Origin: DASZVB01 sp035545855
GTDB lineage: Bacteria; Myxococcota_A; Polyangia; Polyangiales; Polyangiaceae
Direction of reading: 5' to 3'
Length of the DNA: 64,000 nucleotides
NCBI GenBank assembly: GCA_035545855.1
Contig: DASZXK010000147.1
Span: 1 to 64,000, forward strand
Numbering within the stretch: the stretch's first letter is position 1; the number at the start of each line of letters is the position of its first letter. Below the pieces are notes generated by a model. It did no database searches. It had not been told where the DNA came from and worked only from the letters and a program-made list of their open reading frames with translations. Made by a program: the position numbers and the translations under genes. Shown here piece after piece: positions 42,089 to 50,562 of this stretch.

Positions 42089-43441
42089 TCAAGGCAAGGG
42101 CATGCAGCCCCAGAACTCGGCGTCGGAAACGGTGTCGTCGAAATGGTGTGCGGTCGGGGAAAGCGTGGCGCAGCTCGGAAATTGCTTGTCCGGAACGGTG
42201 TCTCCGTCCGAATCGTACGTGTACTGCGTGTAGTCGATGCAGTACCCGAGCGTGTTGCTGTGCGCGTCGGGGAACGTCGGCTTCGTCGGATCCTCGAGAA
42301 GCCACCAGTACCGGCATTCGGTCGTCGCGCCGGTGGCGCCTCGGTCCGGGCACGTGAAGCCGCTCCCGACGGCGCCCTTGGCGTTGCCGGGCGTGGAGGA
42401 AGACGTCGGTGCCGGCTTGCAGAGCGCGCTGCAGATCGGAGTCTCGTCCGCGCTCGATTTCGTGAGGACGGCGGCGAAGCCCGGGGCGCAGCTGTTAGCG
42501 TAGACCGGGCCCTGGATCGAGACGCCCTGGACGGCGTTCGGAGCGACGACGCCGGCGCAGAGGAACGGGCCGTTCAGGAGCCCGTAGCAACCGCGGTTCG
42601 GGGACGCCGGGTTCGCGCTACCGCACGCGGGGACGCCTTCGATCTCCTGCGTCAACGGATCGCACTCGGGCCGACAGACCCCGACGCGGTGAGCCCCACC
42701 CGTGTAATAGCCGGCGTACTCCGCGCATGCGGACCCGGCCGAGCACGCGGCGGCCGAATCGGCGTCGCAAAGGGTGAAGCATCGCCCGCCCACGCACGCG
42801 AGGCCCGCCTTGCAGTCGTCGAGGCCGACGCCCGCGTCCGAGGTCGCGATGGAACACGTCTGCCCGGACGATCGTGTCCCGTCCGGGGCGCACACGAGGT
42901 GACCGGAGCTCGCCGTCCCTGCCCAGGTGCACCGCTCCCCGACCCCGCAACCCGTCTGCAGGACGGGATCGCACCCCCCGGCCGACGACGCGTCCGTCGG
43001 CGAAGAATCCGGAAGCCCCGAGTCCGACGGACCCGCGTCGAGCTCTCCGGAGGAGCCCGCCGCGCCGCCCGTGGCGCTCGCGCCCCCGGCTGGCGGCGTT
43101 CCACCCGACCCGCCCGAGCCGCCGCGACCCGCGGAGCCGCCGCTGCTCGTGTTGCCGCCTGCGCCGGCGTCTGCCGCGGCGCCTCCCGCTCCTGCCGCGA
43201 CGCAGACCTCGGAGAGGCACGTGAGCCCGGAGTTGCACGTGCCGTTGCCGTAGCAGGGGCCGCGCTCCGTGCCGGCGGCAGGCGCGGCGGATTTCGCGGA
43301 GTCGTCGCCACCGCACCCGACGGCGATGAAGAAGGCGACGATCGAAGCCGCCCCGATCCGGATTGCTCGACGGAACTCGGTGGAGCGCAACCCAGCCCCC
43401 GCTGCGTTTCGGAAACGAGGATTCGACGATCGAAACGGCAT
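42089..43441 (-). CDS. Cys-rich lipoprotein with Gly/Ala/Ser linker
   Basis: The 450-residue protein starts MPFRSSNPRFRNAAGAG; a hydrophobic stretch ends in the lipobox AVGC near residue 45. A Gly/Ala/Ser-rich linker with repeats such as GSAGRGGSGGSGGTPPAGGA reaches about residue 130. The rest has about 30 cysteines in pairs, for example CDPVLQTGCGVGERC, and ends GCMPLP. The architecture is that of myxobacterial surface lipoproteins. An upstream ATG at 43507 would add 22 residues. No catalytic motif is seen. Confidence 0.75.
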   Translation of the reverse strand: MPFRSSNPRFRNAAGAGLRSTEFRRAIRIGAASIVAFFIAVGCGGDDSAKSAAPAAGTERGPCYGNGTCNSGLTCLSEVCVAAGAGGAAADAGAGGNTSSGGSAGRGGSGGSGGTPPAGGASATGGAAGSSGELDAGPSDSGLPDSSPTDASSAGGCDPVLQTGCGVGERCTWAGTASSGHLVCAPDGTRSSGQTCSIATSDAGVGLDDCKAGLACVGGRCFTLCDADSAAACSAGSACAEYAGYYTGGAHRVGVCRPECDPLTQEIEGVPACGSANPASPNRGCYGLLNGPFLCAGVVAPNAVQGVSIQGPVYANSCAPGFAAVLTKSSADETPICSALCKPAPTSSSTPGNAKGAVGSGFTCPDRGATGATTECRYWWLLEDPTKPTFPDAHSNTLGYCIDYTQYTYDSDGDTVPDKQFPSCATLSPTAHHFDDTVSDAEFWGCMPLP

Positions 43442-43601
43442 GTGACCCGACCCCGAGGGGGCCCGTTCGTACCATGGGGGGCACGCGACGCGTACGGCGC
43501 GAGGCACCGCGCGACCGGCGACCCTCCACGCGCATGCGCCCGCGCGCGGACGCGGGCTTCATCTCCGCGACAAGGACCCGAGTGATCACCATAAGTACCC
43601 G

Positions 43602-43618
43602 GAATTAGAAACTAATTC
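43602..43618. promoter_or_regulatory. AT-rich 7-bp inverted repeat, possible operator
   Basis: GAATTAG, AAA, CTAATTC form a perfect inverted repeat in a very GC-rich setting. It lies about 160 bases upstream of the lipoprotein start at 43441 and 65 bases after the end of the upstream ECF-linked gene. It may be an operator. Confidence 0.45.
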
Positions 43619-43682
43619 AGGCGCCATCGAGTCGCGACGACACTCCCCACGCCGCGGCGGTTCGAGGCGGAGAGTCGACTCG

Positions 43683-44456
43683 TCAGAAGGTTCTGGAAAG
43701 GAGCGCCGCGGCTCGCTTCCGGACGAGCGCCGTGGCCCCGTGCTCCGCGAGCCGCTGCACCACGGCGCGGAATTCCGCGGCGCGACCATGGGCGATCCAG
43801 AGCTCTGCGCGAGCGAGCTCGGCTGCGTCGCGGGTCGCCCCGTCCGAGCTACGAGCGAGCGCGACGAGGTGTCGGTCCGCCTCGGCAATCTCTCCGTGAG
43901 AGAGGGCACGCGAGACGCGTTGCCACGGGCCGTCGGCATCGGAGTCGCCGGCAGCCGAGCCCTCGCCCCCTCTTCGAACTTCCAGGGGAGCTTCTCGCCC
44001 CACGAAAGCAGCGGACGGAACGACGCCAGGCGTGGCCTCGGACGTCACTGGCTCGCGACGCGGAGGGACGGGCGCAGCCTCGAACGTCACTGGCTCGCGA
44101 GGCGGAGGGGCGGGTGCGGGCTCGGCGGCGCTCGGCCGAGGAGCGGGGTGGAAGGCGCGGGGCAGGGTCGCCGCGACCGGCACCGGCGCGGGAAGGATCG
44201 CTCGGCGCTCATGCCGCGTTTCGAACCGGTGCGCGACGAACGCCGCCGAGGCGAGCACGACGACGCCCAGCACGAAGCCCTGAACGAGCGCCGCGACGAG
44301 GAGCTTGTTTCCGGGCCCGCGAGTGACCACGCGCCGACGGAGCGACCGCATCCGGGCTTCGTGGATCTCTTCGTCTCGCGGCATGGCCGCGCGATGGACG
44401 CTCACGAGCCGCCGAAGACGCTCACGCTCGATGGCCGAAGGCGCGGTGTCCGTCAC
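43683..44456 (-). CDS. Single-pass membrane protein coupled to ECF factor, putative anti-sigma
   Basis: The 257-residue protein has a cytosolic N-terminal part of about 50 residues (IERERLRRLVSVHRAAMPRD), one membrane helix (LLVAALVQGFVLGVVVLASA), a Pro-rich linker with an internal 14-residue duplication, and a helical C-terminal domain. The ATG overlaps the stop of the ECF sigma gene, as is typical of anti-sigma factors. No canonical zinc-binding anti-sigma motif (HxxxCxxC) is seen, so the role is inferred from position only. Confidence 0.7.
   Translation of the reverse strand: MTDTAPSAIERERLRRLVSVHRAAMPRDEEIHEARMRSLRRRVVTRGPGNKLLVAALVQGFVLGVVVLASAAFVAHRFETRHERRAILPAPVPVAATLPRAFHPAPRPSAAEPAPAPPPREPVTFEAAPVPPRREPVTSEATPGVVPSAAFVGREAPLEVRRGGEGSAAGDSDADGPWQRVSRALSHGEIAEADRHLVALARSSDGATRDAAELARAELWIAHGRAAEFRAVVQRLAEHGATALVRKRAAALLSRTF
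44035..44118. repeat. 42-bp direct tandem duplication
   Basis: 44035-44076 and 44077-44118 are two direct copies of a 42-base unit with five mismatches by my count. They lie within the membrane protein gene and produce the 14-residue doublet around REPVTFEA and REPVTSEA in the Pro-rich linker. Confidence 0.8.
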
Positions 44457-45097
44457 GAGCGGCTCCCTCGAGCACAGGCGTCTTCGCCGAAGTACGGATC
44501 GCGAGCGAGCAGAGCCGCGAGATCTCGACGGCCGTCGCGGAGCCGGGAGCGCACGGTGGTTTCGTTGGCGCCCGTGATCGCCGCAATCTCCGAGATTTCG
44601 AGCTCTTCGAGATCGCGCAGGACGACCGCTGCTCGACGCTTCGTGGACAGCCGGTCGAGCGCGGCGTGGAGGCGTCGCGCCCGCTCTTCGCGGACGAGAG
44701 CCGTGCAGGCATCGGTGCCGGGGTCGGAAGGCTCCCGAACGGGCGGCTCGTAGGAGAAGCGCGCGAAGAAGCGCCGGAGCGTGCGGCGATGCCTGAGAAG
44801 CGTCCGATAGCAGATCGCGTACGTCCAGGTGGAAAGCTCCGAACGGCCGGAGAACGAGGGGAGCGCCCGGAGCGCCTGCTCTGCGGCGGCCTGGACCAGG
44901 TCGTCGAAGTCCCGCTGGTGGCGGCCGTAGAGCGAGTGCATCTGGCGATAGACGAGGTGGAAGACGCCCTCCTCGGCTGAACGGGCATCGGGCTTCGCCG
45001 GTGCTCCTTCCACGGCGGACGGAGACGCGCCCACGGGCTCGCCCACTCCGGAGGACGCGAGGGCTCGGCTCACGTGCGCCACCGCTTCAGGGTGCAC
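44453..45097 (-). CDS. ECF-family RNA polymerase sigma factor
   Basis: The 214-residue protein contains sigma2 (HQRDFDDLVQAAAEQALRAL, TWTYAICYRTLLRHRRTL) and sigma4 (LSTKRRAAVVLRDLEELEIS, ANETTVRSRLRDGRRDL) elements of an ECF factor. The start is GTG at 45097. The first about 45 residues are low-complexity. It is co-translated with the putative anti-sigma and divergent from an envelope gene pair at 45199, which are plausible targets. Confidence 0.9.
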   Translation of the reverse strand: MHPEAVAHVSRALASSGVGEPVGASPSAVEGAPAKPDARSAEEGVFHLVYRQMHSLYGRHQRDFDDLVQAAAEQALRALPSFSGRSELSTWTYAICYRTLLRHRRTLRRFFARFSYEPPVREPSDPGTDACTALVREERARRLHAALDRLSTKRRAAVVLRDLEELEISEIAAITGANETTVRSRLRDGRRDLAALLARDPYFGEDACARGSRS

Positions 45098-45184
45098 CAG
45101 GGGTGGGTGCCCGGTCGGGTCTTTTTGTGCGGTCGGGACCGCTGGATTCGACGGGGCGCTTCGCGGAACGGGCCACGCCTGGGC

Positions 45185-45190
45185 TAGTGT
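45185..45190 (+). promoter_or_regulatory. Start-proximal -10 element (GGCTAGTGT)
   Basis: TAGTGT with an upstream GC ends eight bases before the ATG at 45199 in the divergent gap between the ECF gene and this envelope gene. Confidence 0.4.
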
Positions 45191-45198
45191 CCTCGCCG

Positions 45199-46146
45199 AT
45201 GTGGCGGAGGATCGGCGCTGGTTTCGTGGCGTTCGGCGTCGCGACGAGCCCTGCGCCGGCCCACGCCGATGGCGGGTCGCCGATCGTGTCGGTCGAGTGC
45301 CCGGAGCTCGACCCGGAGGTCGCTGCGGCCCTGAAGGCGCGCGCTCAGGCCGACCTCCTCGTTCGGCAGATCAACGGCATTCTCCTGGTCTCCTGCGGAG
45401 ACGGGACGACGTTGACGTTCACGCCGGCGGACGGCCCGTCTCGTACCGCGGCGGTGCCCGTGAACGCGGCGGAGAAGGGGGCCGTCGACGCAGTCCTCGA
45501 GACGCTGGACGCGATCTTGCGGGCGCCGGAGACGCCGGCGCCTCCCGCGGAACCTCCCACGGCGCCACCGGCGGCGCCGCCACGCCCCGACCCGGTTCCA
45601 GAACCGGAACCCGGACCGGAAGCACCCGTGCGCCCCTTGCCGAGGGACGACTCCGAACGACCGGTGTTCCTCGTCGCAGCCGGGGCCTTCGCCGAGCTCT
45701 GGTCGCGCGAAATCGGCGGCGCGCTCGGCCCACGAGCCCGCGGCGTCCTCCGCATGCCCTCCGGGTTCGGGCTCGTGGCGGGCGGTGCGGCGCTGTTCAC
45801 GCCCGCCCGCGCCGCCGGCGTCTCGGCGCGCCTCGTCCAGCTCTTCGCCGGCGGAGAGCGCTGGTTCGGCCGGGACGAACGAGTCGAGGTCGGTGTGACA
45901 CTCGGCGCCGATCTCCTCCATACGTCGGAAGGCGGGGCCGTCCCGGAGACCGCCGATCACGTCGCCTTCGCGGGCGACCTGCACGGAGCGATGGTCGTCT
46001 TCCCGGCGCCGCTGTCCCTGTCCGTCGGCCTCCACGGCGTGGTGCACCCGGGTCCGGTGCGCGTGCAGCTCGGCGAGACCGAGGTCTTCCGGATCCCGAC
46101 CGTGACGGTTGGAGTCTCGCTCGACGGCGTGCTCGGACCCTTTTGA
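45199..46146 (+). CDS. Secreted protein with Pro-rich linker, possible outer-membrane barrel
   Basis: The 315-residue protein (MWRRIGAGFVAFGVATSPAP) has a signal peptide, a globular part with a cysteine pair (VSVECPELDP and LVSCGDGTT), a Pro-rich linker at about residues 110-152 (PAEPPTAPPAAPPRPDPVPE) and a C-terminal half of alternating Gly and hydrophobic strands that ends GVLGPF. The last residue being aromatic fits an outer-membrane barrel. The family is unknown. It is three bases before the next gene and divergent from the ECF factor. Confidence 0.65.
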   Translation: MWRRIGAGFVAFGVATSPAPAHADGGSPIVSVECPELDPEVAAALKARAQADLLVRQINGILLVSCGDGTTLTFTPADGPSRTAAVPVNAAEKGAVDAVLETLDAILRAPETPAPPAEPPTAPPAAPPRPDPVPEPEPGPEAPVRPLPRDDSERPVFLVAAGAFAELWSREIGGALGPRARGVLRMPSGFGLVAGGAALFTPARAAGVSARLVQLFAGGERWFGRDERVEVGVTLGADLLHTSEGGAVPETADHVAFAGDLHGAMVVFPAPLSLSVGLHGVVHPGPVRVQLGETEVFRIPTVTVGVSLDGVLGPF

Positions 46147-46149
46147 CGA

Positions 46150-47604
46150 ATGGAGCGCTCGGATCACACCGCTCCGGTCACTCAACCCGACGTGACCGCG
46201 TCACGCGCAGTGAGGAGGGGGATCGGAGTCCTCGGCGCCCTCCTGGTGGTCGGCAACGCCCACGCGCACGGTGGCTTCCCGAGAGCCCAGCGAATCCTGG
46301 TCGAGCCAGGAAATCCCGCGCACGTCGTCGTCGGCACGGACTTCGCGGGCTTCTTCTCGACGACGGACGGCGGGCAAACCTGGCAATACGTCTGCGCGGA
46401 GGCCTACGGCATGGATTCGCTTTCCGCCGCCTCCACGCCGCTCGGCTTGCCGGCGGGTGGTCCCCTCCTGATCGTCGCCGGGTTCCATGGCCTCGACCGG
46501 ATGTCCGACGTTTGCGACGTCGCGACCGTCGCGTTCGGCGCCGCAGCCGGGAACCAGTACGTCATGGATGTCGGCCCGCTGCCCCCCGACGCGGAAGGGT
46601 TCATGGCAAGTCCGTTGAACACCCAGACTCCATCCCTCTGGCGCTTTGGCACGGACACGCCCGTCGCTCGGCTTCCCGACGGAGTCCTGGCGTCGTCGTT
46701 TTTCGCCGCGACCCGAGACATCCGATATGTGGCGGGAGCCCGGCTCGGCGACGGAGGCACGGCACGTATAGTTTTCTTCGCCTCCACTGACGGCGGCGCT
46801 CACTGGCTGGAAACGCCGGTGCCCGTGGCCCCCTCGGCCGCCCCGCGAATCGTCGGCGTCGACCCCCGGACTCCCAATCGTGTGTTCCTGACGACGACGG
46901 AGCCCGTCGAGATCGGCAGCACGTCCCTTGCCACGCTCTGGGTGTCCGAGAACGCCGGTCAGAGCTGGACGGAGCGGTATTCGAGCCCCGACGCGCTGCC
47001 CGGCTTCGCCGTGTCGCCCGACGGAACCTCTTTCGTGTTCGGCGGCCCGTCCGCTCACCTGCTCGGCATGACGTTCACCGACGCCACGTCGCCCGACGTG
47101 CCCCCGCATCTCGTTTCGGATCGGCGCGTCTGGGGGCTCACCTGGACGGAAGATGCCCTCTATGCCGGCACGGACGAGTTCGGTCCCGCGGGTTCGAAGG
47201 ACGTGACGGTCTCCGTGTCGCACGACGGCGGCCGGACCTTCGCCCCGTTCTTCTCGATCTGCGACTTGAAGGCACCGGCGTGTCCGGCGGGCTCGACGGT
47301 CGCGGCCCAGTGCGACGGCGCGTTCCAGAACCTGACGGTCGACATCCTCAGCAGCCAGCGGTGCGCCGACCACCGCGCTCGGGCTGCCGAAAGTGGCGAC
47401 GGCAGTCTTCCGACGGTCGCGCCCGGAGGCGGTTCTTCGACGTCGGATGCCGGGCAACCCACGAACGCCGATCGACCGCTGCGCATCGTGGCGGGCTGCT
47501 CGCTCGGTGCGCGGCGCGCGCCTCGGGGATCCCTCGTCGAATGGCTGATCGGCGCAGCGTTCGTCTTTGCCAGAGGACGGGACCGGCGCGGGCGCCGGAG
47601 CTGA
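46150..47604 (+). CDS. BNR/WD-like beta-propeller protein with MYXO-CTERM-like tail
   Basis: The 484-residue protein has a signal peptide (LGALLVVGNAHA) and repeats resembling BNR or Ycf48-like propeller blades: STTDGGQTWQYV, STDGGAHWLETP, SENAGQSWTERY and VSHDGGRTFAPF. The C-terminus is GCSLGARRAPRGSLVEWLIG followed by a basic cluster, like the Cys-helix-Arg sorting tails of MYXO-CTERM proteins, though its helix is short and contains Glu. Cys450 would be the processing site. It probably is surface anchored. The start is three bases after the upstream stop. Confidence 0.75.
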   Translation: MERSDHTAPVTQPDVTASRAVRRGIGVLGALLVVGNAHAHGGFPRAQRILVEPGNPAHVVVGTDFAGFFSTTDGGQTWQYVCAEAYGMDSLSAASTPLGLPAGGPLLIVAGFHGLDRMSDVCDVATVAFGAAAGNQYVMDVGPLPPDAEGFMASPLNTQTPSLWRFGTDTPVARLPDGVLASSFFAATRDIRYVAGARLGDGGTARIVFFASTDGGAHWLETPVPVAPSAAPRIVGVDPRTPNRVFLTTTEPVEIGSTSLATLWVSENAGQSWTERYSSPDALPGFAVSPDGTSFVFGGPSAHLLGMTFTDATSPDVPPHLVSDRRVWGLTWTEDALYAGTDEFGPAGSKDVTVSVSHDGGRTFAPFFSICDLKAPACPAGSTVAAQCDGAFQNLTVDILSSQRCADHRARAAESGDGSLPTVAPGGGSSTSDAGQPTNADRPLRIVAGCSLGARRAPRGSLVEWLIGAAFVFARGRDRRGRRS

Positions 47605-47643
47605 AGCGACGGTCCCGGAGCTCGCCGCTGCGCCCGCCGCGCG

Positions 47644-49317
47644 TCACCCTCGGACGACGCTCGACAGGAACAGCTCGATCGCGTCGCCGCCGCGGTAAGA
47701 ATCCCGTCGGAGATCGCCCACGACCGACACGGGGCCTTCGAGCGTCGCGTATTCGGACGCCATCCCCACGCCGAAGCACCCGAGGCGATGGCCGTCCGCG
47801 AGGAGGACCTCGAGGCGGAGGTGTCCGCCGCGGAGCTCGCGGGCCGCCGCGACCGTCCCGGACACCCGGAGCTTCGGGAGCGGGTTCCCCTGCCCGCACG
47901 GTTCGAGACGCTCGAAGTCTCGGAGCACGCGGAGCGGATCGTCTCTTCCGGACAGCGGGAGAGCATCGGCGAGCGGATCCGGGGCGGACTCTCCACGGAC
48001 CGCGTCCACCGCGCTCTCGAACGCGGCGCGGAGCTCCGCGAGTCGCGCGATGGGAACCTCGAGGCCGGCCGCCGCCTGGTGCCCGCCGAAACGCGTGAGG
48101 AGACTCGCCGTGCGCGACAGCGCGTCGAAGAGACGCGCGCCCTTCGGCCCCCGGACGGAGCCGCGTCCCTCGCCGTTCTCGAAGCCGACGACCACGACGG
48201 GGCGCGCGTACCTGTCCGCGAGCTTCCCGGCGACGATCCCGACGATGCCGCTTCCCCACCCTTCCCGCCCGACGACGATGGCGGAGCGCTCCGAGTACCC
48301 CTCGCGCTCGATCTCCTCGACCGCCTGCGCGAAGATCTCCGCCTGGAGGGCCTTCCGCCGTTCCGAGAGGCTCTCGAGAGACGCCGCGATCTGGCGCGCC
48401 GTCTCTGCGTCGCGAGCGAGGAGGAGCTCGAGGGCGAGGACCGGCGAGCCGAGCCGCCCCGGAGCGTTCAGACGCGGGGCGAGCGTGAACGCGACGTCGC
48501 GCGCCGACGGACGGCGCGTGCGGTCGAGCATCGTGACCTCGACGAGAGCGGCGATCCCGGGGCGCATCCCCGAGATCAGGTGGTCGAGCCCCGCGCGGAC
48601 GAGGGTGCGATTGTCGCCGTCGAGGGGCGCGACGTCCGCGATGGTGCCGATCGCGACGAGGTCGAGCCACCGGCGGACGTCGAGCGGTCTCCCGAGCGCG
48701 CTTCGGACCGCCGCCGCGAGCGAGAGCGCGAGGCCGCAGGAAGCGAGCCCCTTGTACGGAAATCCGCACTCCGGGCGGTGCGGATTCAGGAACGCGACGG
48801 CCGGAAGCGGCTCCGCCGGCACGAGGTGGTGGTCGATGACCACGGTGTCGATGCCGCGCTCCTTGAGCCGCGCGATGGAGACGTGATCGGAAGATCCGCA
48901 GTCACACGTGACGAGGAGCTTCGCTCCGCACCCGAGCACGCGCTCCGCCGCGGCGGCGGACAGCCCGTAGCCGCCCTCGAAACGGCTCGCGAGGAGCGGC
49001 ACGGCCGTCCCGCCGAGGGCGCGGAGGAACTCCGTCACGATCGCGGCCGACGTGATGCCGTCGCAGTCGTAGTCGCCGAACACGGCGATCGTCTCGCCGC
49101 TCCGGACGGCTCGGGCGATGCGATCGGCGGCCGGGCCTCGGTCCACCATCGCGGACGGGTCGGTCAGGTGCGCGAGCTTCGGGTCCAGGTAGCGACGCGT
49201 CGCGTCCGTGTCCCCATGGCCCAGACGGATGAGCCACGCGGCCACCGTCTCCGTGACGGAGAGGGCGCGCGCGAGGCGCTCGACTTCCGGCGACGAGGGC
49301 GACGCCGGGCCGCTCAC
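47644..49317 (-). CDS. recJ: Single-stranded-DNA-specific exonuclease RecJ
   Basis: The 557-residue protein has the DHH phosphoesterase motifs GDYDCDG (motif I) and VVIDHHLVP (motif III), the CDCGSSD element, and the DHHA1 domain (GWGSGIVGIVAGKLADRYAR, RFGGHQAAAGLEVP). RecJ degrades single-stranded DNA 5' to 3' during recombination and repair. The GTG start overlaps the secF stop (GTGA), so the gene is translationally coupled to the Sec operon, as in other delta-proteobacterial lineages. Confidence 0.95.
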   Translation of the reverse strand: MSGPASPSSPEVERLARALSVTETVAAWLIRLGHGDTDATRRYLDPKLAHLTDPSAMVDRGPAADRIARAVRSGETIAVFGDYDCDGITSAAIVTEFLRALGGTAVPLLASRFEGGYGLSAAAAERVLGCGAKLLVTCDCGSSDHVSIARLKERGIDTVVIDHHLVPAEPLPAVAFLNPHRPECGFPYKGLASCGLALSLAAAVRSALGRPLDVRRWLDLVAIGTIADVAPLDGDNRTLVRAGLDHLISGMRPGIAALVEVTMLDRTRRPSARDVAFTLAPRLNAPGRLGSPVLALELLLARDAETARQIAASLESLSERRKALQAEIFAQAVEEIEREGYSERSAIVVGREGWGSGIVGIVAGKLADRYARPVVVVGFENGEGRGSVRGPKGARLFDALSRTASLLTRFGGHQAAAGLEVPIARLAELRAAFESAVDAVRGESAPDPLADALPLSGRDDPLRVLRDFERLEPCGQGNPLPKLRVSGTVAAARELRGGHLRLEVLLADGHRLGCFGVGMASEYATLEGPVSVVGDLRRDSYRGGDAIELFLSSVVRG

Positions 49318-50549
49318 ACCACCGCCGCGGCCTTCTTCTTCCGGGGGCGCGCCTTGGCGGAGGCCCCGCTCTGGCGACCGCCCTTGTTGAAGAAGCGACG
49401 ATCGAGCCACCAGGTGAGCGGGAGCGCGACGTAGACGGAGGAGTACGTGCCGAGCACGACGCCCACGATGAGCGCGAGCGAGAAGTCCTTCAGGGGGCCG
49501 GTGCCCCAGATGAAGAACGCGAGGAGGCTCATCACGACCGTGGAGCTCGTGAGGATCGTCCGTCCGAGCATCTCGGAGATGCTCGTGTTGATGATCGACT
49601 CGAAGGTCGCGCCACGGAGGAGCCCGAAGTTTTCGCGGACCCGGTCGTAGACGATGACCGTGTCGTTCACGGAGTAGCCGACGATGGTGAGGATCGCGGC
49701 GACCGTCGTCAGGTTGATCTCGCGGTGGAGCGCGACGAGGATGCCCATCGTCGCGAGCGCGTCGTGCGCGAGCGAGATGACGGCGCCAGGAGCGAACCGG
49801 AGGTCGAACCGGAGCGCGATGTAGACCATGATGAAGACCAGCGCGATCGCGATGCTCTTCAAGGCCGAATCCCGGAGCTGGGCACCTGCCTTCGGTCCGA
49901 TCCACTCGACGCGGAGGGCGGTATCCGGAACGCGATCGTCACCGAGCTTCGCCCGGAGGCCGTCCAGGAGCTGGTCGCCCTTGCTCTTCACCTGGATCTC
50001 GACCTTGTTGTCCCGCGCGTTCTGGACGACGACGCTGTTCTCGCCCTCACGGATCGCGATGCCCTTCACCCCGGCCACGCGGTCGCGGACCCACGCGAGG
50101 TCCGGCGTATTCCGGTAGCGGACGGCGATCTTGTCCCCGCCGGGGCTCACCTTGAGCTCCGTCCCCACGCGCTCGTCCGGGCACTCCGCCTGGGGCAGGC
50201 CTTCCCCGATGCAGAGGACCTTTGCGAGCTCCTTCTGCTTCTCCGCGCCGATGGTCGACACTTCCTGCACGCGGATGAGATAGCGATTTTGCGCGTTCGC
50301 CTCGGCGACACGGATGACGTCAGGGTGGGAGAAGCCGGCGGACTCGACCGCCCGTGCGATCTCGCCGGAGCCGGTCGCCTTCTTGAAGTCGACTTCGATC
50401 TCCGTGCCGCCCTTGAAGTCGGTCCCGAGCTCCGGGCCGGGCTTCACGAGGAGCACCGCCGCGACCACGGTCATCATCACGCTGATGAAGGCGAAGAGCC
50501 GCCGCTGGCCCATGAAGTCGTAGATCTTGCCGACGGGGAAGAGCTGCAT
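49314..50549 (-). CDS. secF: Protein translocase subunit SecF
   Basis: The 411-residue protein has six membrane helices and the SecF signature: GTDFKGGTEIEVDFK near the start, and ILTIVGYSVNDTVIVYDRVR in the middle. SecDF assists the SecYEG translocon using the proton gradient. Residues 90-190 form the periplasmic loop. It ends in a Lys/Arg-rich tail. It lies 13 bases after secD. Confidence 0.96.
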   Translation of the reverse strand: MQLFPVGKIYDFMGQRRLFAFISVMMTVVAAVLLVKPGPELGTDFKGGTEIEVDFKKATGSGEIARAVESAGFSHPDVIRVAEANAQNRYLIRVQEVSTIGAEKQKELAKVLCIGEGLPQAECPDERVGTELKVSPGGDKIAVRYRNTPDLAWVRDRVAGVKGIAIREGENSVVVQNARDNKVEIQVKSKGDQLLDGLRAKLGDDRVPDTALRVEWIGPKAGAQLRDSALKSIAIALVFIMVYIALRFDLRFAPGAVISLAHDALATMGILVALHREINLTTVAAILTIVGYSVNDTVIVYDRVRENFGLLRGATFESIINTSISEMLGRTILTSSTVVMSLLAFFIWGTGPLKDFSLALIVGVVLGTYSSVYVALPLTWWLDRRFFNKGGRQSGASAKARPRKKKAAAVV

Positions 50550-50562
50550 CTCTCGGATCTCC

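Noticed and set aside
42006..42353. 115-codon reverse frame including MKERGLVALGASGG
   Set aside because: It overlaps the Cys-rich lipoprotein on the same strand in another frame; no evidence of coding beyond the cytochrome-like remnant.
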